Source of the DNA: Cryptomeria japonica
Taxonomy: Eukaryota; Streptophyta; Pinopsida; Cupressales; Cupressaceae
DNA: 64,000 nucleotides
Direction: 5' to 3'
Assembly (NCBI RefSeq): GCF_030272615.1
Contig: NC_081414.1
Span: 341,236,717 to 341,300,716 of the forward strand
In this document: positions 1 through 13,600 of the stretch, in pieces
How positions within the stretch are numbered: position 1 is the stretch's first letter
Layout: every line of letters begins with the position of its first letter
Made by a program: the position numbers and the translations under genes
Notes under the pieces: model-generated
The model's input: only the letters and a program-made list of their open reading frames with translations
Told to the model about the DNA's origin: nothing
The model's database searches: none

Positions 1-1051
1 AAAGATTGATTTAAGATACATAAATATGGGCAACATTATTTTACCTACACCATATTTATTTGTTGAGAATGTGGAATCCATTGCAATGATTGAGTTATGT
101 GAATGTTTCACCATCATTTCTCGCATCCATGGTGTTTGAATGCCCATGACAAATGGAATATTTTCCACATTGTTTGGTCTTTTATAGTAGAAAAAATTAT
201 CTTTCCCCTCTACATGCCACAAGCTTACACTTTTTGCATCATCTTCATTTTTTTGAGATCGAAGGGAGCGTACTCTTTTCCATGCATTCAGCACATCTTT
301 TCTCAACAAACATGTGTCCCTCTTATTCATCAATTTAGTCAAACCATGATCTAAGTAGTGTTGCTCACATATTGTGTCAATCCCCACACCCATTAGTAAT
401 AAGGTTTCAATATACGATTTACACTCATTTGATAATCTTGGTGCAAAATTGCTTCTTGGACCACTAGAAGGATCATCCTTTCCATGACAAAATTCACCAT
501 TAGCATCACAATGGGTAAATTAATTGTATGTAATAATAGCAACATCTGGTCTACCATACATAACCCTGACAAGATAATGAGCTTGACAACCCCTTTTTTC
601 GATGAACTTCCTTATCCTTTTCTTTTTTCTAATTTTTTCTCTATTGTCCTCGGGGCCAAATGCACACCAATAACTGTTTATAAATTTCCAGAAAATATAT
701 ATTAATTGACATAATAAATGAAAAATATAAATTGTGACATGTTCAATTAATATACTAAATAAAGGCAAACCTTGAATATGTCTTGGTAGTGTGATCAGTA
801 GGATTATTTGAATTTGACTCTCTATGCTTCTTGCGTACAAAGTTTGTCTCTGTGCTATCCAACAAACCTTCTCCTTTGACAAAGTGAGGGAGCCTTTCAA
901 GAGGGATTGCAGCACATAAGTCCATTTGACCACCAACTCCAATAGGTGTCCATTCAAGGTCATCACTTGAGAAATGATTTCCTTGGCTTGGAATATCTTG
1001 GACACCTAGTTCGATAAGTGATTTCCATTTGTTGTTTTTGTTTTTACCCAT
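1..1051 (-). pseudogene. SWIM zinc-finger / MULE transposase-like gene, 5' part, broken
   Basis: Hand translation gives a two-exon reading of a plant protein family related to MULE transposases with SWIM zinc fingers. Exon 1 runs from ATG at 1051 to 771. A 97-nt GT-AG intron occupies 770-674. Exon 2 continues from 673 to the window edge. Family-like blocks are SSDDLEWTPIG in exon 1, YWCAFGPED just after the splice, KRGCQAHYLV, then GIQTPWMREMMVKHSHNSI and MDSTFSTNKYG, the start of the MULE core. One in-frame TAA lies at 520-522, where a CAA codon would keep the frame. The frame is otherwise open to about position 80, where a GT that could begin another intron follows KYGV. The catalytic and SWIM parts lie beyond the window. 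The call rests on remembered family patterns. It is either a pseudogene or a gene with one recent nonsense change. Confidence 0.68.
674..770 (-). other. Predicted 97-nt spliceosomal intron of the SWIM/MULE-like gene
   Basis: On the minus strand the exon ends in ...TCAAG, followed by GT at 770-769. The acceptor reads ATAAACAG and ends at 674. Splicing joins AG to T and gives a serine codon that keeps the two homologous blocks in frame. The segment is AT-rich like other plant introns. Confidence 0.6.
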
Positions 1052-1059
1052 TCTGAATA

Positions 1060-1809
<750 letters not shown>

Positions 1810-1849
1810 GATGGTTTGACCTAAGATGCATACTATGATGGGTCTAAAC

Positions 1850-3180
1850 CTAGGAGATAAATGTTTATGGAGGTTTCAACCTAGTTTGCACAAAGAATAA
1901 TAATTGAAGTGTATAAGGATGCAAACATAAGATGTTATGATGTCTATATCCTAAGATATGGATGCCAATGAATACATGATGCCCTTTTGATAGGACAAAC
2001 ATATGGAAACAATATGGATTGTGATCAAACCTACGATATGGATGTCTACAATGATGTGAACAAGTTATGATATGACATTTCAAAAACAAGAGTAAGTTGG
2101 ATTAAATGAAAAATGAATGTTTGATCATGTCTACATGTAAATGGTTTTGATTAAATGTGGTGATATATATGTGATGTTGATCATGTCTACATGTAAATGG
2201 TTTTGATTAAATGTGGTGATATATATGTGATGGTTCGACCTAGGAGATAAATGTTTTTGGAGGTTTCTACCTATTTTGCAAAAAGAATAATAATGGAAGT
2301 GTATAAGGATGCAAACATAACATGTTATGATGTCTATATCTTAGATATGGAGGCCAATGAATACGTGATAAGCTACCATATCGATGTCTACAATGATGTG
2401 AAAAAGTTATGATATGACATTTCAAAAACAAGAGTAGGTTGGATTAAATGAAAAATGAAAAATGATTATTAATGTTGAATATCTTACATCCGCTCGTAAC
2501 AAAATATCAAACAAACCTTTGAACCTTTGAACCACAATATATGAAATTCTACATAATTTACTAATATTGAAATTATAGAAATATCATTAAAATTCTTGAT
2601 AATATAGAATTTCATATATTGTGGTTCAACCGTTCAAAGGTTTGTTTGATATTTTGTTACAAGCGGATGTAAGATATTTTGTTTCATTTTTTTCCTTTTG
2701 TGTGGTTTAGTAATGAATAGCATGTGGCTATCTAGGAAGGCTAAAAGTTGATCTTAACCTAAGAGCTTAAATAAAATCTCTTACCCTTCTCCATCTATGG
2801 ACTCTACTTTTCTTATTTTATTTTAGGTTTTTCATTTTTTCATTTTTTCATTTTTTCATTTTTTCATTTTTTTAGCTATTTTTGGATAAAATTTGACTAT
2901 CCAAGATGAAGGATAAAGTTTGATCATGTCTACATGTAAATGGTTTTGATTAAATGTGGTGATATATATGTGATGGTTTAACCTAGGAGATAAATGTTTT
3001 TGGAGGTTTCTGCCTATTTTGCAAAAAGAATAATAATGGAAGTGTATAAGGATGCAAACATAACATGATATGATGTCTGAAATCTTAGATATGGAGACCA
3101 ATGAATACGTGATAAATACATGTTTTGATCAAGTTATGATATGACACTTCGAAGACAAGAGTAAGTTGGATTAAATGACA
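1850..3180. repeat. Imperfect duplicated non-coding block, about three copies
   Basis: A segment with TAGGAGATAAATGTTT, AAAGAATAATAA and GTATAAGGATGCAAACATAA recurs near 1850-2100, 2228-2440 and 2984-3180. Copies are preceded by CATGTCTACATGTAAATGG near 1515, 2130, 2185 and 2927. Copies differ by substitutions and small indels. No coding function is visible. Confidence 0.8.
2479..2677. repeat. Foldback (hairpin) repeat, 71-bp arms
   Basis: Arms at 2479-2549 and 2607-2677 are near-perfect reverse complements; the left begins ATATCTTACATCCGCT and the right ends AGCGGATGTAAGATAT. The loop is 57 bp. The loop plus right arm also resembles 1243-1375, so a related copy lies 1.3 kb upstream. It may be a small non-autonomous foldback element. 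No target duplication was identified. Confidence 0.75.
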
Positions 3181-3351
3181 AATTAAAAACATACAATTTA
3201 TAAGACATCAATCTAATAAATTATCCAAACCATTGAACTCCTTATAAAAAAATTAACATTTTTTTTTTAAAATTCATATAAAATGGCGTTATTACATGAA
3301 AGATAATGCATTTTAAAGATTGAAGAAGAAAGCTACTGTGGACAAACTTAC

Positions 3352-3424
3352 CTGATTTTTGGTGTGCAATATGTAGAGATGGCCTTGCTTCACCAGGTCT
3401 GATTTGGAAATAGTTTTTAGTTGC
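3352..3424 (-). other. Isolated candidate exon, 73 nt
   Basis: On the minus strand a ...TTTGTAG acceptor and a CAG|GTAAGT donor bracket 73 nt that are open in at least one frame. The good splice signals are the only support; no homology was recognised. It lies upstream of the SWIM/MULE-like gene on the same strand and could be a 5' non-coding exon of that gene, or chance. Confidence 0.22.
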
Positions 3425-3545
3425 CTACAAATATTTAAAAATATAATTGATTAGTAATTTAAAATTCATTAACATAAGTTTAAATAATAATTAATCATTA
3501 AAAAATAAGTGTAAAATTACTAAAATAAAATGCAGAATAAAATGC

Positions 3546-3620
3546 AGTCTAAAATTACACTGAAAACATTGCAAAAATTACACACATTGGGAACGTACAA
3601 TGCAGTCGAAAATTACACAC
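3546..3620. repeat. 75-bp direct repeat, left copy
   Basis: Matches 7693-7767 with one mismatch in 75 bases and in the same orientation. A partial extra copy of its last part (ATTGGGAACGTACAATGCAG) follows at 3621-3642. Confidence 0.9.
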
Positions 3621-3659
3621 ATTGGGAACGTACAATGCAGTCAAAAATTAAATGTCACG

Positions 3660-6600
3660 TTTAGGCAATTTAAGTCAAAAATTTGCAATTTGTATTGGTC
3701 ATTTCTCTTATAGAAGTGTGACTGGATTTTGAATTTTTAACCTTGAGAACTATACCTTAGGCAAACACAACATTAGAAGTACATGCATTCCTTCTAATAC
3801 AATTTGATGTTATTAATAAATTGATGGATAAAACTTGGCATCTATTGTGTACATGCCATTAGCAAAAGCTTATATAATCTTGGCATTCATTGTTTTTATG
3901 CCACTAGTGAAATTTTGCCTAAACCCCATGAAATTGAATAGCTCGTTACATTTATCACGTCTATGCTAATGGTATTAGACAACTAACTCTATTATATGGA
4001 TGGATACTTCTTTTGACAAAGCACACTCCCTGATTCTTGTCATGCAGAGATGAATGATAAGCTTATCTATAAACAACTCATAGGTTTTACAATTTTAGTG
4101 ACCACCTTAGGATGAGTGGAATGACCTACACCAAGAGTATAATTATCCTCTACCCATGCCTTATAGATTACCTTTCAAATACCTAATTGTGATGCCAAGA
4201 ACCAATTGGTATATTAATTTGAGTCCAACATTCTAACATTAGAAGGTAGAAGAACATTGATCTAATTCATATTGTGTTAAGAGTTGATACCTTATACTAC
4301 TTTAGCCAGTTGCAATATCATAAAGAGGTTTCTATTAATCCCTACACATGATCTTGTACATCTTGGGACCTAAATTACTAACACTAGTAACACATTAAAC
4401 CCATATGAGCTAGCTTATGTCCAATCACCAATACATAATCAAGTAAAACTCATGAAGTAATCTAAAAATTTGTTCATTTCATTTATTTGTTAGAGATACA
4501 ATATTTTTTAGATAGAAATCAAACCCATGATAGCAATATTAGAGAATATTCTACTTCTTAAGACATAACCTTTTTGTATATTACCGACCATAAAGTTTAG
4601 CATATAATCATTTGTCAACCAAATATAAAGGCATAACTCCATATATTTAGTAATACTTCCCATTAATTGCCCATAGTTGGAAAAGACTATAAGAAGGAAC
4701 TCTATCCTAAACTCAACATAGATCTATGCAGGTGGATCCTCCATGAAGATTACTGTTGTTCACACCTATAGATCACATTAACTTAATTTGGCATCATAAT
4801 TCTATACATGGTTAGCATGTTTCACTAACTCATTCATAGCCATGTCTTGGACAAGCTCATCATGCACTTAATACCTAGAAGAAAAGACCTCTCTAGTATC
4901 TTGAGGCTAACCTATATATTCGCATACAACAATTGAGCCAAGAAACCATACCAATGTTTAGCACACAATGTTGCAATAATTTTAGTTCAAAGAAGTCTAA
5001 AGACATTCTCATATATATACATTAGATATGGACAATAATAATAAAAACTATAAGATCATCCAATATTGGAGTAGATTTTGTAAATCCAAACACCGCAAAA
5101 CTTAAAAGTAGGTAAGCTTAATGCTGATGGAGTTCATTTCATTGGCTAAGGCCTATATAGTAAGGACGTATTAGTTGGAAAGGTGAATTCATAACGACTT
5201 GATGCAAATTTTAGCCCTAAATTGAGCCATATTGAAGAGGGAAAGTATATGAAGTTTAGGAATACCCTATACCTTAAAGTAATTCCCTACACCCCTCCCC
5301 TACAAACTTTGTTGACAAGGGCATCCTTCACCAAAGGACTAATTACATACCTAGTTCCAAATGGAATCAATGTCCCATGTAATTATTGTAAGATTTAAAA
5401 TGTTAAGATGAGAAATTGCACTTTCCTATGCCAATAGACCTACACAAATACTAGACATGAGTATGTTTTCATCATATACATCAAGGATGCTCAACCTGGA
5501 TAGATAGTTTCCTTAAAGATACTAGGGATAGTTTATCCAATTGAGATCATGAAAACAAAATAAACACAATTATATAATTTTACTCCAATGAATTAATTCA
5601 ACATGTTAAGATGTCATATTAATAAGAACAAGGTCTCTAAACTATGTTTGCATATAATGGTTCCCATTATCAACCATCTTTATACTAAGTCAAGGATAAA
5701 AATATCACCCATCTTAAATGATATACCTTAGAACATGATTTCTTATAAGGACAAATTGTTCAAATCATATTCATACACCTAAATTATGCATAACAATATA
5801 GTCAATATTAAACAATCCAATTATAGCATAGCATAGGGTAATATCAATCACAATATCATCACCAAGTAATCATTATGCAAAAGCCTCAAAATGTCTCAAA
5901 TTGGGTTCCTATTACAATACGATTTAATGACATTAAGTATTTTAATCCTATTATATCATCATATCACTCTTGCCAAAACACAAAATGCCTCAACAAGCCA
6001 CATAATAATCATATAAAGTTTAAAATACATACAATGGTAATTATAAAGTTGCTTAAAGCATGATCAATACCCAAGTCATACTTATATAAGTGACAACAGT
6101 ATATCCATTAGTTAATCATGTGAGGACATGCACTCAATATATTCAAAATAATAATATTTTGAATCATCTGATTTCATCTACCCTCTGGCACAACTCCATA
6201 TTCTTATAATTCTCTAGTTAATAAAGCAGATAACAATCACACTTTCTTTTTATATTAAATATTACCTTAATGGTTAGCCATAAGTGATCTCGTATAGAAG
6301 TAATAAATACTTGGAAATCAATGCTCATACTCAAATTTTAGTTGAATTGACCTTTCTTGTTAGTTAACTAGAACACTACACAACATTACTTTGAAATTTT
6401 CTTGTGACTTCTACTATCTCAAGTGTGTTTTTATAGCTTGCTCTAAAAGTACAATAAAAAACTATAAAATTAGAGAGAAATAACATGGTATAACTACTAG
6501 CATAATCAACCATTCAATCAATAGATATACATTGTCATAGAGCCACTATAGTGCTTTAGTGGTTTAACAACCAAACAATATTTTATTAAGGTAATATGTT

Positions 6601-7680
6601 TACATTCAAAGCTAAAGTTCACATTTATAACAAACAATTTATATTTTATTAATATAATATGCTCACATTCAATGCTATAGTTCATATTTTGGAGATCAAC
6701 TAACAACAATGATCTTTCAAACAAAAAACAAGTGACTAAGATTACTTAATACTATTCTTCTAGAGTTCTAAAACAATCCAATGACTAGGAGTAATAACAT
6801 TGACCCAAAACCTTCCTTTTGTGATGCTGATTTGGTATCACTATCCTCCAAATCTTTTTAATAGTATTGCATTAGGATAACAAACACGTATCACATCCTT
6901 ATTCACAAGTTATTTTCTACCTCTTTTATATTTTTTATATAGTCTAAAGTATTATTACAAAAAAAAACCTTCATTAGTAAGGAACATCACTCTATTTTGG
7001 GGTGTTATGTTGTCAAAGTCACAATAATGATTTTCCTACCATTAAGAATGGTTGTCCCTTAAGCTTTATCTATCAACATTATTCAAATCTAATAAAGCCA
7101 TATAGAAAAACAATTCACCAATATAGAAGATTTATTTAGACACTTTGCCACAATCAAACACAAGTATACTTCAAGATATTATTCTTATCTAGACCACCTT
7201 TCTTCCTTAAAGAAGACACCCCCAATGATAATTGTGGGGAACTTTAGGAAAACTTAATTGAGTACTAATACAACATTCAATTTATAAGACTTTTGACAAT
7301 TTACCGTCGACCTCCTTAATAGTAAGATCCATAAACAAAGGTCAATCTATATTAATTATTTTCAGTTATAAGAATGCATACTTTAGAATTCAATATTAAT
7401 TTTGAAAGGATAATGCAAAACAATGTACTATACCTTAGAGACGATGTTGAAGATATTTCTACTATAAACATTAGGATCAACTCCTTTCATGATAGTCAGT
7501 CAACAAAAACTACATTCTCTATAAAGAAACTCCCAAAATCCCCAAATCCCCATTAATCTCACTCAACTCATCAAAATATCCATCTTTGTTCCCAACTACA
7601 ACTCTAAAAACAATCTCTTCATCATCTTAATCATTAGTCATTCCCCACATTACTAACAAAGATTGTTTATTATAACACGC
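3660..7680. other. AT-rich segment without recognisable genes
   Basis: About 4 kb, AT-rich, with stops in all frames and no retrotransposon motif that I could defend. It lies between the two copies of the 75-bp direct repeat, so it may be an old insertion or a decayed element. Short frames in it have no recognisable family. Confidence 0.5.
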
Positions 7681-7692
7681 AGTCTAAAACGT

Positions 7693-7767
7693 AGTCTAAA
7701 ATTACACTGCAAACATTGCAAAAATTACACACATTGGGAACGTACAATGCAGTCGAAAATTACACAC
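7693..7767. repeat. 75-bp direct repeat, right copy
   Basis: Right partner of the repeat at 3546-3620 (74 of 75 bases identical), 4147 bp away. The sequence to its right changes abruptly to GC-richer DNA. Confidence 0.9.
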
Positions 7768-7859
7768 CTACGGGCGTTTACGATGTCTGGGATGATATGT
7801 TTCTAAAGTAAGGAACCATTTTTCATCAATCTTCTCTATCTTCTGGTTGTCCGAGTCTC

Positions 7860-8240
7860 CATTCTTGCTTGTTTGCCAAAATCTGTGGAAAAATGGGGGA
7901 TTTTTTTGCCGCTCCGAGTCCATTTGGCGGGTTGAGTTTACACGCACAGTGCATTAACTAAAGAGTAGGTGGATGGGTGGATAAGGCGTTGACGATTAAT
8001 GACACCCAGAGCGTGTAAAACCGGCGGGCATTAGCAGGGAGATCCGTGCAGGGTACGGGCTGATGGGACCTTGGCAGTTGATTGGACGGCGTCGGCGTGA
8101 TGGCATCGCATGGGATGGAGGGGATCGCATGGAGAAGGCAGGCATGGGCATGCGGTAGCGGGCCATTTTGTCCGCTGCATAGCCATTGCCGAATATGACA
8201 GCCATCGATTAATGCGCAAAAGAAGAGAAAGATATGGCTT
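7860..8240. other. GC-rich island in AT-rich spacer
   Basis: Composition changes sharply, with many CG dinucleotides, compared with the AT-rich DNA on both sides. A 106-codon minus-strand frame (8031-8351) crosses it but matches nothing I recognise. It could be an old promoter region or foreign repeat DNA. Confidence 0.5.
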
Positions 8241-8320
8241 AACGCACACTACAAGTGAGACCCGATAAAGATATCGAATACAATTAAGAGACGTGAAAGA
8301 CCCGCTACCATGTGAAAGGT

Positions 8321-9085
8321 CACAAGTCTCTCTCCACCAAAATTTGTTCAAACCACTCTATATCATTATCAACTTTTCTTAACTTTTCAAGTTTGTTCAT
8401 TGTATTGTCTACATCGATATGAACTTTCCTAACTTCCCAAACTTGTTCAATGTATAGTAAAACATGTCAAACATCGCTCTCACCTTTTTCGTCATCCAAC
8501 TCTCACCTACAAGTCTCTCTCCACCAAAATTTGTTCAAACCAGTTTATATCATTATCAACTTTTCTTAACTTTTCAAGTTTGTTCATTGTATTGTCTACA
8601 TTGATATGAATTTTTTGAACTTTCTTACCTTTTTCAAACTCTCAAGCAAGTTTACATTATACTATGAACTTTCTTAGCTTCTCAAACTTTGAAACCAATC
8701 TGTGTTGCTATGAACTTTCCTAACTTCCCAAACTTGTTCAATGTATTGTAAAACATATCAAACATCGCTCTCACCTATTTCCTCACCCAACTCGTCACCT
8801 ACAAGTCTCTCTCCACCAAAATTTGTTCAAACCACTCTATATCATTATCAACTTTTCTTAACTTTTCAAGTTTGTTCATTGTATTGTCTACATTGCTATG
8901 AACTTTTTGAACTTTCTTACCTTTTTCAAACTCTCAAACTAGTTTACATTATACTATGAACTTTCTTAACTTCTCAAACTTTGAAACCAATCTATGTTGC
9001 TATGAACTTTCCTAACTTCCCAAACTTGTTCAATGTATTGTAAAACATGTCAAACATTGCTTTCACCTATGCACGTCATCACCAA
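8321..9085. repeat. Tandem repeat, unit about 290 bp, 2.6 copies
   Basis: The phrase ACAAGTCTCTCTCCACCAAA starts units near 8322, 8509 and 8801. Each unit then carries TCAACTTTTCTTAACTTTTC and CTTCCCAAACTTGTTCAATG. The first unit is shorter (~187 bp) than the next two (~292 bp). No coding function is seen. Confidence 0.9.
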
Positions 9086-10104
9086 ATACAACTTTCTTAA
9101 CTTCCCACAATTTCGCTCTATTCCATGTTCTCTATTTTAAAATTAAAGTTTGAACATATTATTATTTTAATAATAGAGAAAGATACAGTGACAAAAGCAG
9201 AAATGGGGTATTTTAGAGGTATCGTATAAGTAAAATGTTTGAGTGAACTGTAAAGTTCAAAGTTTTTAATGGCATTTAATGATAAGTTTAAGAAATTAAT
9301 TTTTATTTGAAAGTGCTTACTTAAGTAAAAATATGTTTACTTAAAAATAATTTATCAAATTAATGTGGTATTGGTCTAGATTACTAATCTTGGTTAAAAA
9401 GAATATTACTAGAATGATATTGACGAAAAAATAAATAATTATCATAATATACATTAAGAAAATGTTCAAATACAAGTAATTACGCAATTCATTTAAATTT
9501 ATTTCATTTTGTAGAGGGGAAAAAGAAAACCACACGAGAGGTGGATAACAAGCTCTCGAGGACTCATTAGTCTACCTCTCCACTCAAGATTAGTACAAAG
9601 CCTAAGGCTATCAAGTACCTCATCGATGATTCTAAATGTGTCATATAGATCTTCTAATCAATTATGATAGCTCTATGTCCAAGGACACATGTGTAGGTTG
9701 TAGACTATAGCATGATGGCCTGACATCCTGTATGGACATAGTACAAAGCTTGTACAAAAAACATTGTGACAAGATATGTGTTCTAGATGACTTTTAAACT
9801 AAATAAATGTGCAGTAGAGAGTTAATGACTATAAATACTAAGTAGAAGAATAAAAGAAGGGAATGGAATGATCTCACAATGGATCCATGATGGAAGCCTC
9901 GAGCAATAAGTTTCTTTCCAATGTTACCTACACACAAGCCAAAAGGATGAAAATGATGGAGTTGTATAGGGGCTTGCCTTAGTCAAACTCCCATTTTAGT
10001 GCTTCCACCTCCACAAACATCCAAATAGATAGATTTAGATAAAACAAAAATTAGATAACGTAATAGAAACAAACCCCGCTTAATGGAGGCAAATCCCTAT
10101 TATG
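9086..10104. other. AT-rich spacer left of copia A
   Basis: No gene or repeat structure recognised. The last bases form the left flank of the copia A insertion. Confidence 0.5.
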
Positions 10105-10109
10105 GGAGA
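10105..10109. repeat. Left target-site duplication of copia A (GGAGA)
   Basis: Five bases directly outside the left LTR. The right side (16176-16180) reads AGAGA, four of five identical, as expected for an aged 5-bp duplication. Confidence 0.6.
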
Positions 10110-10427
10110 TGTAGGATTTGAGAAATACAAATCCACAGAACCCAAAGAAACCTGCATGCAAGAAACCTATCACAGAGAAAAAGAGAGAACGAAACAAGGG
10201 TTTTGGCTCTGACAAAGTGAAAAGATATATTATCAAAGGAAAATGAATCAAGAATATATCAATAATACAAGAGATCAATCTTTATAAAGGAGATTAACAC
10301 CAAAACGAAAACCTAACCCTAAGGTGAGAGCATTTAATAATTAAATATTAATTATTAAATGACTAATATATGCATAAAGTGAAATCTTAAGAGGAGAGTA
10401 AAGTTAATTAATTACTTTACTCTAACA
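10110..10427 (-). repeat. Copia A 3' LTR
   Basis: 318 bp from TGTAGGATTTGAG to ACTCTAACA on the plus strand. It matches 15858-16175 with 8 substitutions and no indel. Confidence 0.95.
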
Positions 10428-10437
10428 CCCCCCCTTA
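10428..10437 (-). promoter_or_regulatory. Copia A polypurine tract
   Basis: On the minus strand, AA followed by seven G directly abuts the 3' LTR. This is the usual site for priming plus-strand DNA synthesis. Confidence 0.8.
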
Positions 10438-10651
10438 AGATGAGCTACAATGTAGCTACAAACAATGCAAAAGAAAGCAAAGGAACTACAATGCAATAAA
10501 GGGTCCCGGCAACAAGGCCTGATCAGGTACCCGAATACAAGAAAACCTCTATAAAGCGGAGTAAAGGAGAAAACCCAGTGGGAAAAAACTCCTCTCCAAA
10601 AAGAGATAAAGAATCATGCTGAAAAGAAAACATGAAGGAAGGAAGGCCTCA

Positions 10652-13600
10652 CTAAGACCCCCCAAGGACAACTTCCTTCACCCCAAGCATGGAGCACAAC
10701 TGAAGATAGCGCGAAGATGCCAAAGGTTTAGTGAAGATGTCTGCAACCTGCTCCTCTGTAGGAATGTACTCCAAGATGAGAGAACCATCCTGAATCAACT
10801 GCCTGATGAAGTGCATGTGGATTTCATTGTGCTTTGTCCGCTGATGCTCCACTGGGTTGCGAGAAATGTGAATGGCACTCTGATTGTCACACCAAAGAAT
10901 AGTGGGACAATCTAGAGGAAACCCAAACTCTGTCATCAATTGCCGAAGCCATAAAACCTCCTGACTGGCTAACACTGCTGCACGGTACTCAGCCTCTATA
11001 GATGATAATGCAATAGCAGACTGCTTCTTGCAAGACCATGTAATAGGACCAAAACCAAGGCAAAAAACAAAGCTAGAAGTAGACTTCCGATCATTGACAT
11101 CACCAGCCCAATCAGAGTCAGTGAAGCCAATGATGTGAAGGGATCCTGAAGTGTAGTGAATGCCATAATGAGTGGTGCCCCGAATGTACCTCAAAATACG
11201 TTTGGCTGCTTGCCAATGGCTCTCATGAGGATCATGGGAGAACCGAGAGACAAGGCCAACCGCAAAGGAAAGATCAAGATGAGAATGTGTTAGGTACAAC
11301 AAACTGCCAGCCAACTGCCTATATAAAGTGGGGTCTACTGAAGGAGTAAAGCAAGTGGAAGACAAAACAACACCTGACTGAAACGGAGTGGGGGCAGACT
11401 TGCAATCAAGCATGCCAAATCATTGAAGCATATCAAGAGCATACTTCTCCTAAAATATGGAAATCCCATCCGAAGATTGAATAACCTGTAGACCCAGAAA
11501 GAAGTGCAAGAGACCAAGATCTGTCATCTCAAACTGCTCCATCAAAGCTCTCTGAACACGCTGAATCATGGAGGATGAGCTACCTGTAAGGATGAGATCA
11601 TCTACATATAGCACAAGAATCAAAAGATCACCCTCCTGATGCTGAATATACACTGTGTGATTGGAATGACAGCGTGTGAAGTGAGAGGAAAGCAAGAAAG
11701 AGTCCATCTTCTCATACCAAGCCCGAGGGGCTTGTTTGAGACCATACAAGGAATGTCAAAGTCTGCAAACCAAAGAAGTGTCTTGCACAAATCCCTGAGG
11801 CTGCTCCATATAGATCTCCTCATGTAGGTCTCCATGCAAGAAGGCACTCTTCACATCCATCTGAAACATTGTCCATCCCTGTGAAGCGGCAAGTGAAAGT
11901 ACCAGGCGTATAGAATTCATCTTGGCGACAGGAGCAAAGGTCTTAGAGTAGTCAATACCCTCTACCTGAGAAAACCCCTTCGCAACAAGACATGCCTTAT
12001 ACTTATCAATAGAACCATCTGCAGCATACTTGGTACGATACACCCACTTGCACCGAACCAACTTTCTTCCCTTAGGAAGAGGACAAAGATCCCAAGTATG
12101 ATTCTTCATCAAAGAAGAATACTCCTCATCCATGGGCCTATCCCACTCAAGGTGTCCTATCACCTCTGAAAACTTTTGAGGATCAGCTGAAATGGCATGA
12201 CTCAAAAGACTAGAACCAGATGTCTGAGCACAAGTGCGACAAGTATCTGAAGGATCACCTGCCAAAGAACCAGCTGCATCAACAGTGTCACGGGCCCACC
12301 TCGGCAAAGATGGAGCAACTAGTGGTGGTGGAGATGGTGGATCATCATCTACATCATCCTCAAGAGATAAGTAATCCTCAAGAGATGAAGAGGAAGGAGT
12401 AGGCAATGAGGGAGAAGCTGGTGATGGAGAATCCATCTGAGGATAGCACTCATCAAACTGGACATCCCACCGAAACAAGACCTCTCTAGAATTAGGATCA
12501 AACAACCTGTATGCCTTAACATCCTCATAGTAGCCAACAAATATGAGTGGTCGACTCTTCCTCTCCATGGCTTTCCGCTGAGCATCAGGAATAAATGCCC
12601 AAGCCTCACTACCAAAAACTTAGAATGAAGAAACATCAGGCTTGACGTGGGTCCAAGCCTCCTCAGGAGTCATATGTCGGAATGCCTTATGCGGCATTCG
12701 ATTTTGAATATAATTGGCACAATTGACTGCCTCAGCCCAAAATGAAGAACTCATAGCTCGAGACTGTATCATATAATTTGCCATCTCCCGTAAGGTTCTA
12801 TTCTTTCTCTCAGCAACACCATTCTGTTGAGGGGTGTAAGGAATTGTAAACTGATGCTGTAAACCATGCTCAGTGCAAAAATCTCTGAAAGCCTGATTAA
12901 CATACTCCCCCCCATTATCTGTGCATATCCTCCTGATAGAAAGTCCAGATTGCTTCTCCACAAATGTTTTAAAAATCCTGAATGAGTGAAAGACATCAGA
13001 CTTGTACTTAAGAAAGTACACCCATGTACGTCTGGAGAAGTCATCAATAAAAGTGAGCACATAACGGGCCCCTGAAAAGGAAGGAGTCGAAAAGGACATA
13101 AGATCATTGTGTACCAACTCTAGGGCTGCCCTAGCACGAGAGGCTCGACCCTTAGGAAAAGGATCTCGATGATGTTTGCCAAGGACACAACCACGACATA
13201 CACCATCAGTACAAGAAATCTGTGAAAGCCCAATCACAAGTGCCTGTGTACTCATCTGCTATAGATATCTGTAATTGACATGGCCAAAACGCTCATGCCA
13301 AAGCCTGCTCACTAAATCTGCATGTGCTATAAGAGAGGAACCAACAACGTTTGAACTCTCAAAGCCATCAAAGCTATATAAGTGAGATGCAGAATCCACA
13401 CTCCCAGTAGCCAAAACTAAGTCAGGATCATGAAGATCTCGAATAACCACATCATGAGGTGAGAACTCAACTGTCTTACCAGAGCCAGAGTGGCAAATCT
13501 GATAAACGGATAGAAGGTTTGTCAAAATGTTAGGAACCAAAAGCACATCCTGTAGACAACCACCATCCAATGAAGCAGTACCGGAACCCTGAACGAAAAG

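Noticed and set aside
12220-12402. Small plus-strand genes inside copia A
   Set aside because: They are shadows of gag-pol in other frames and have no family-like features.
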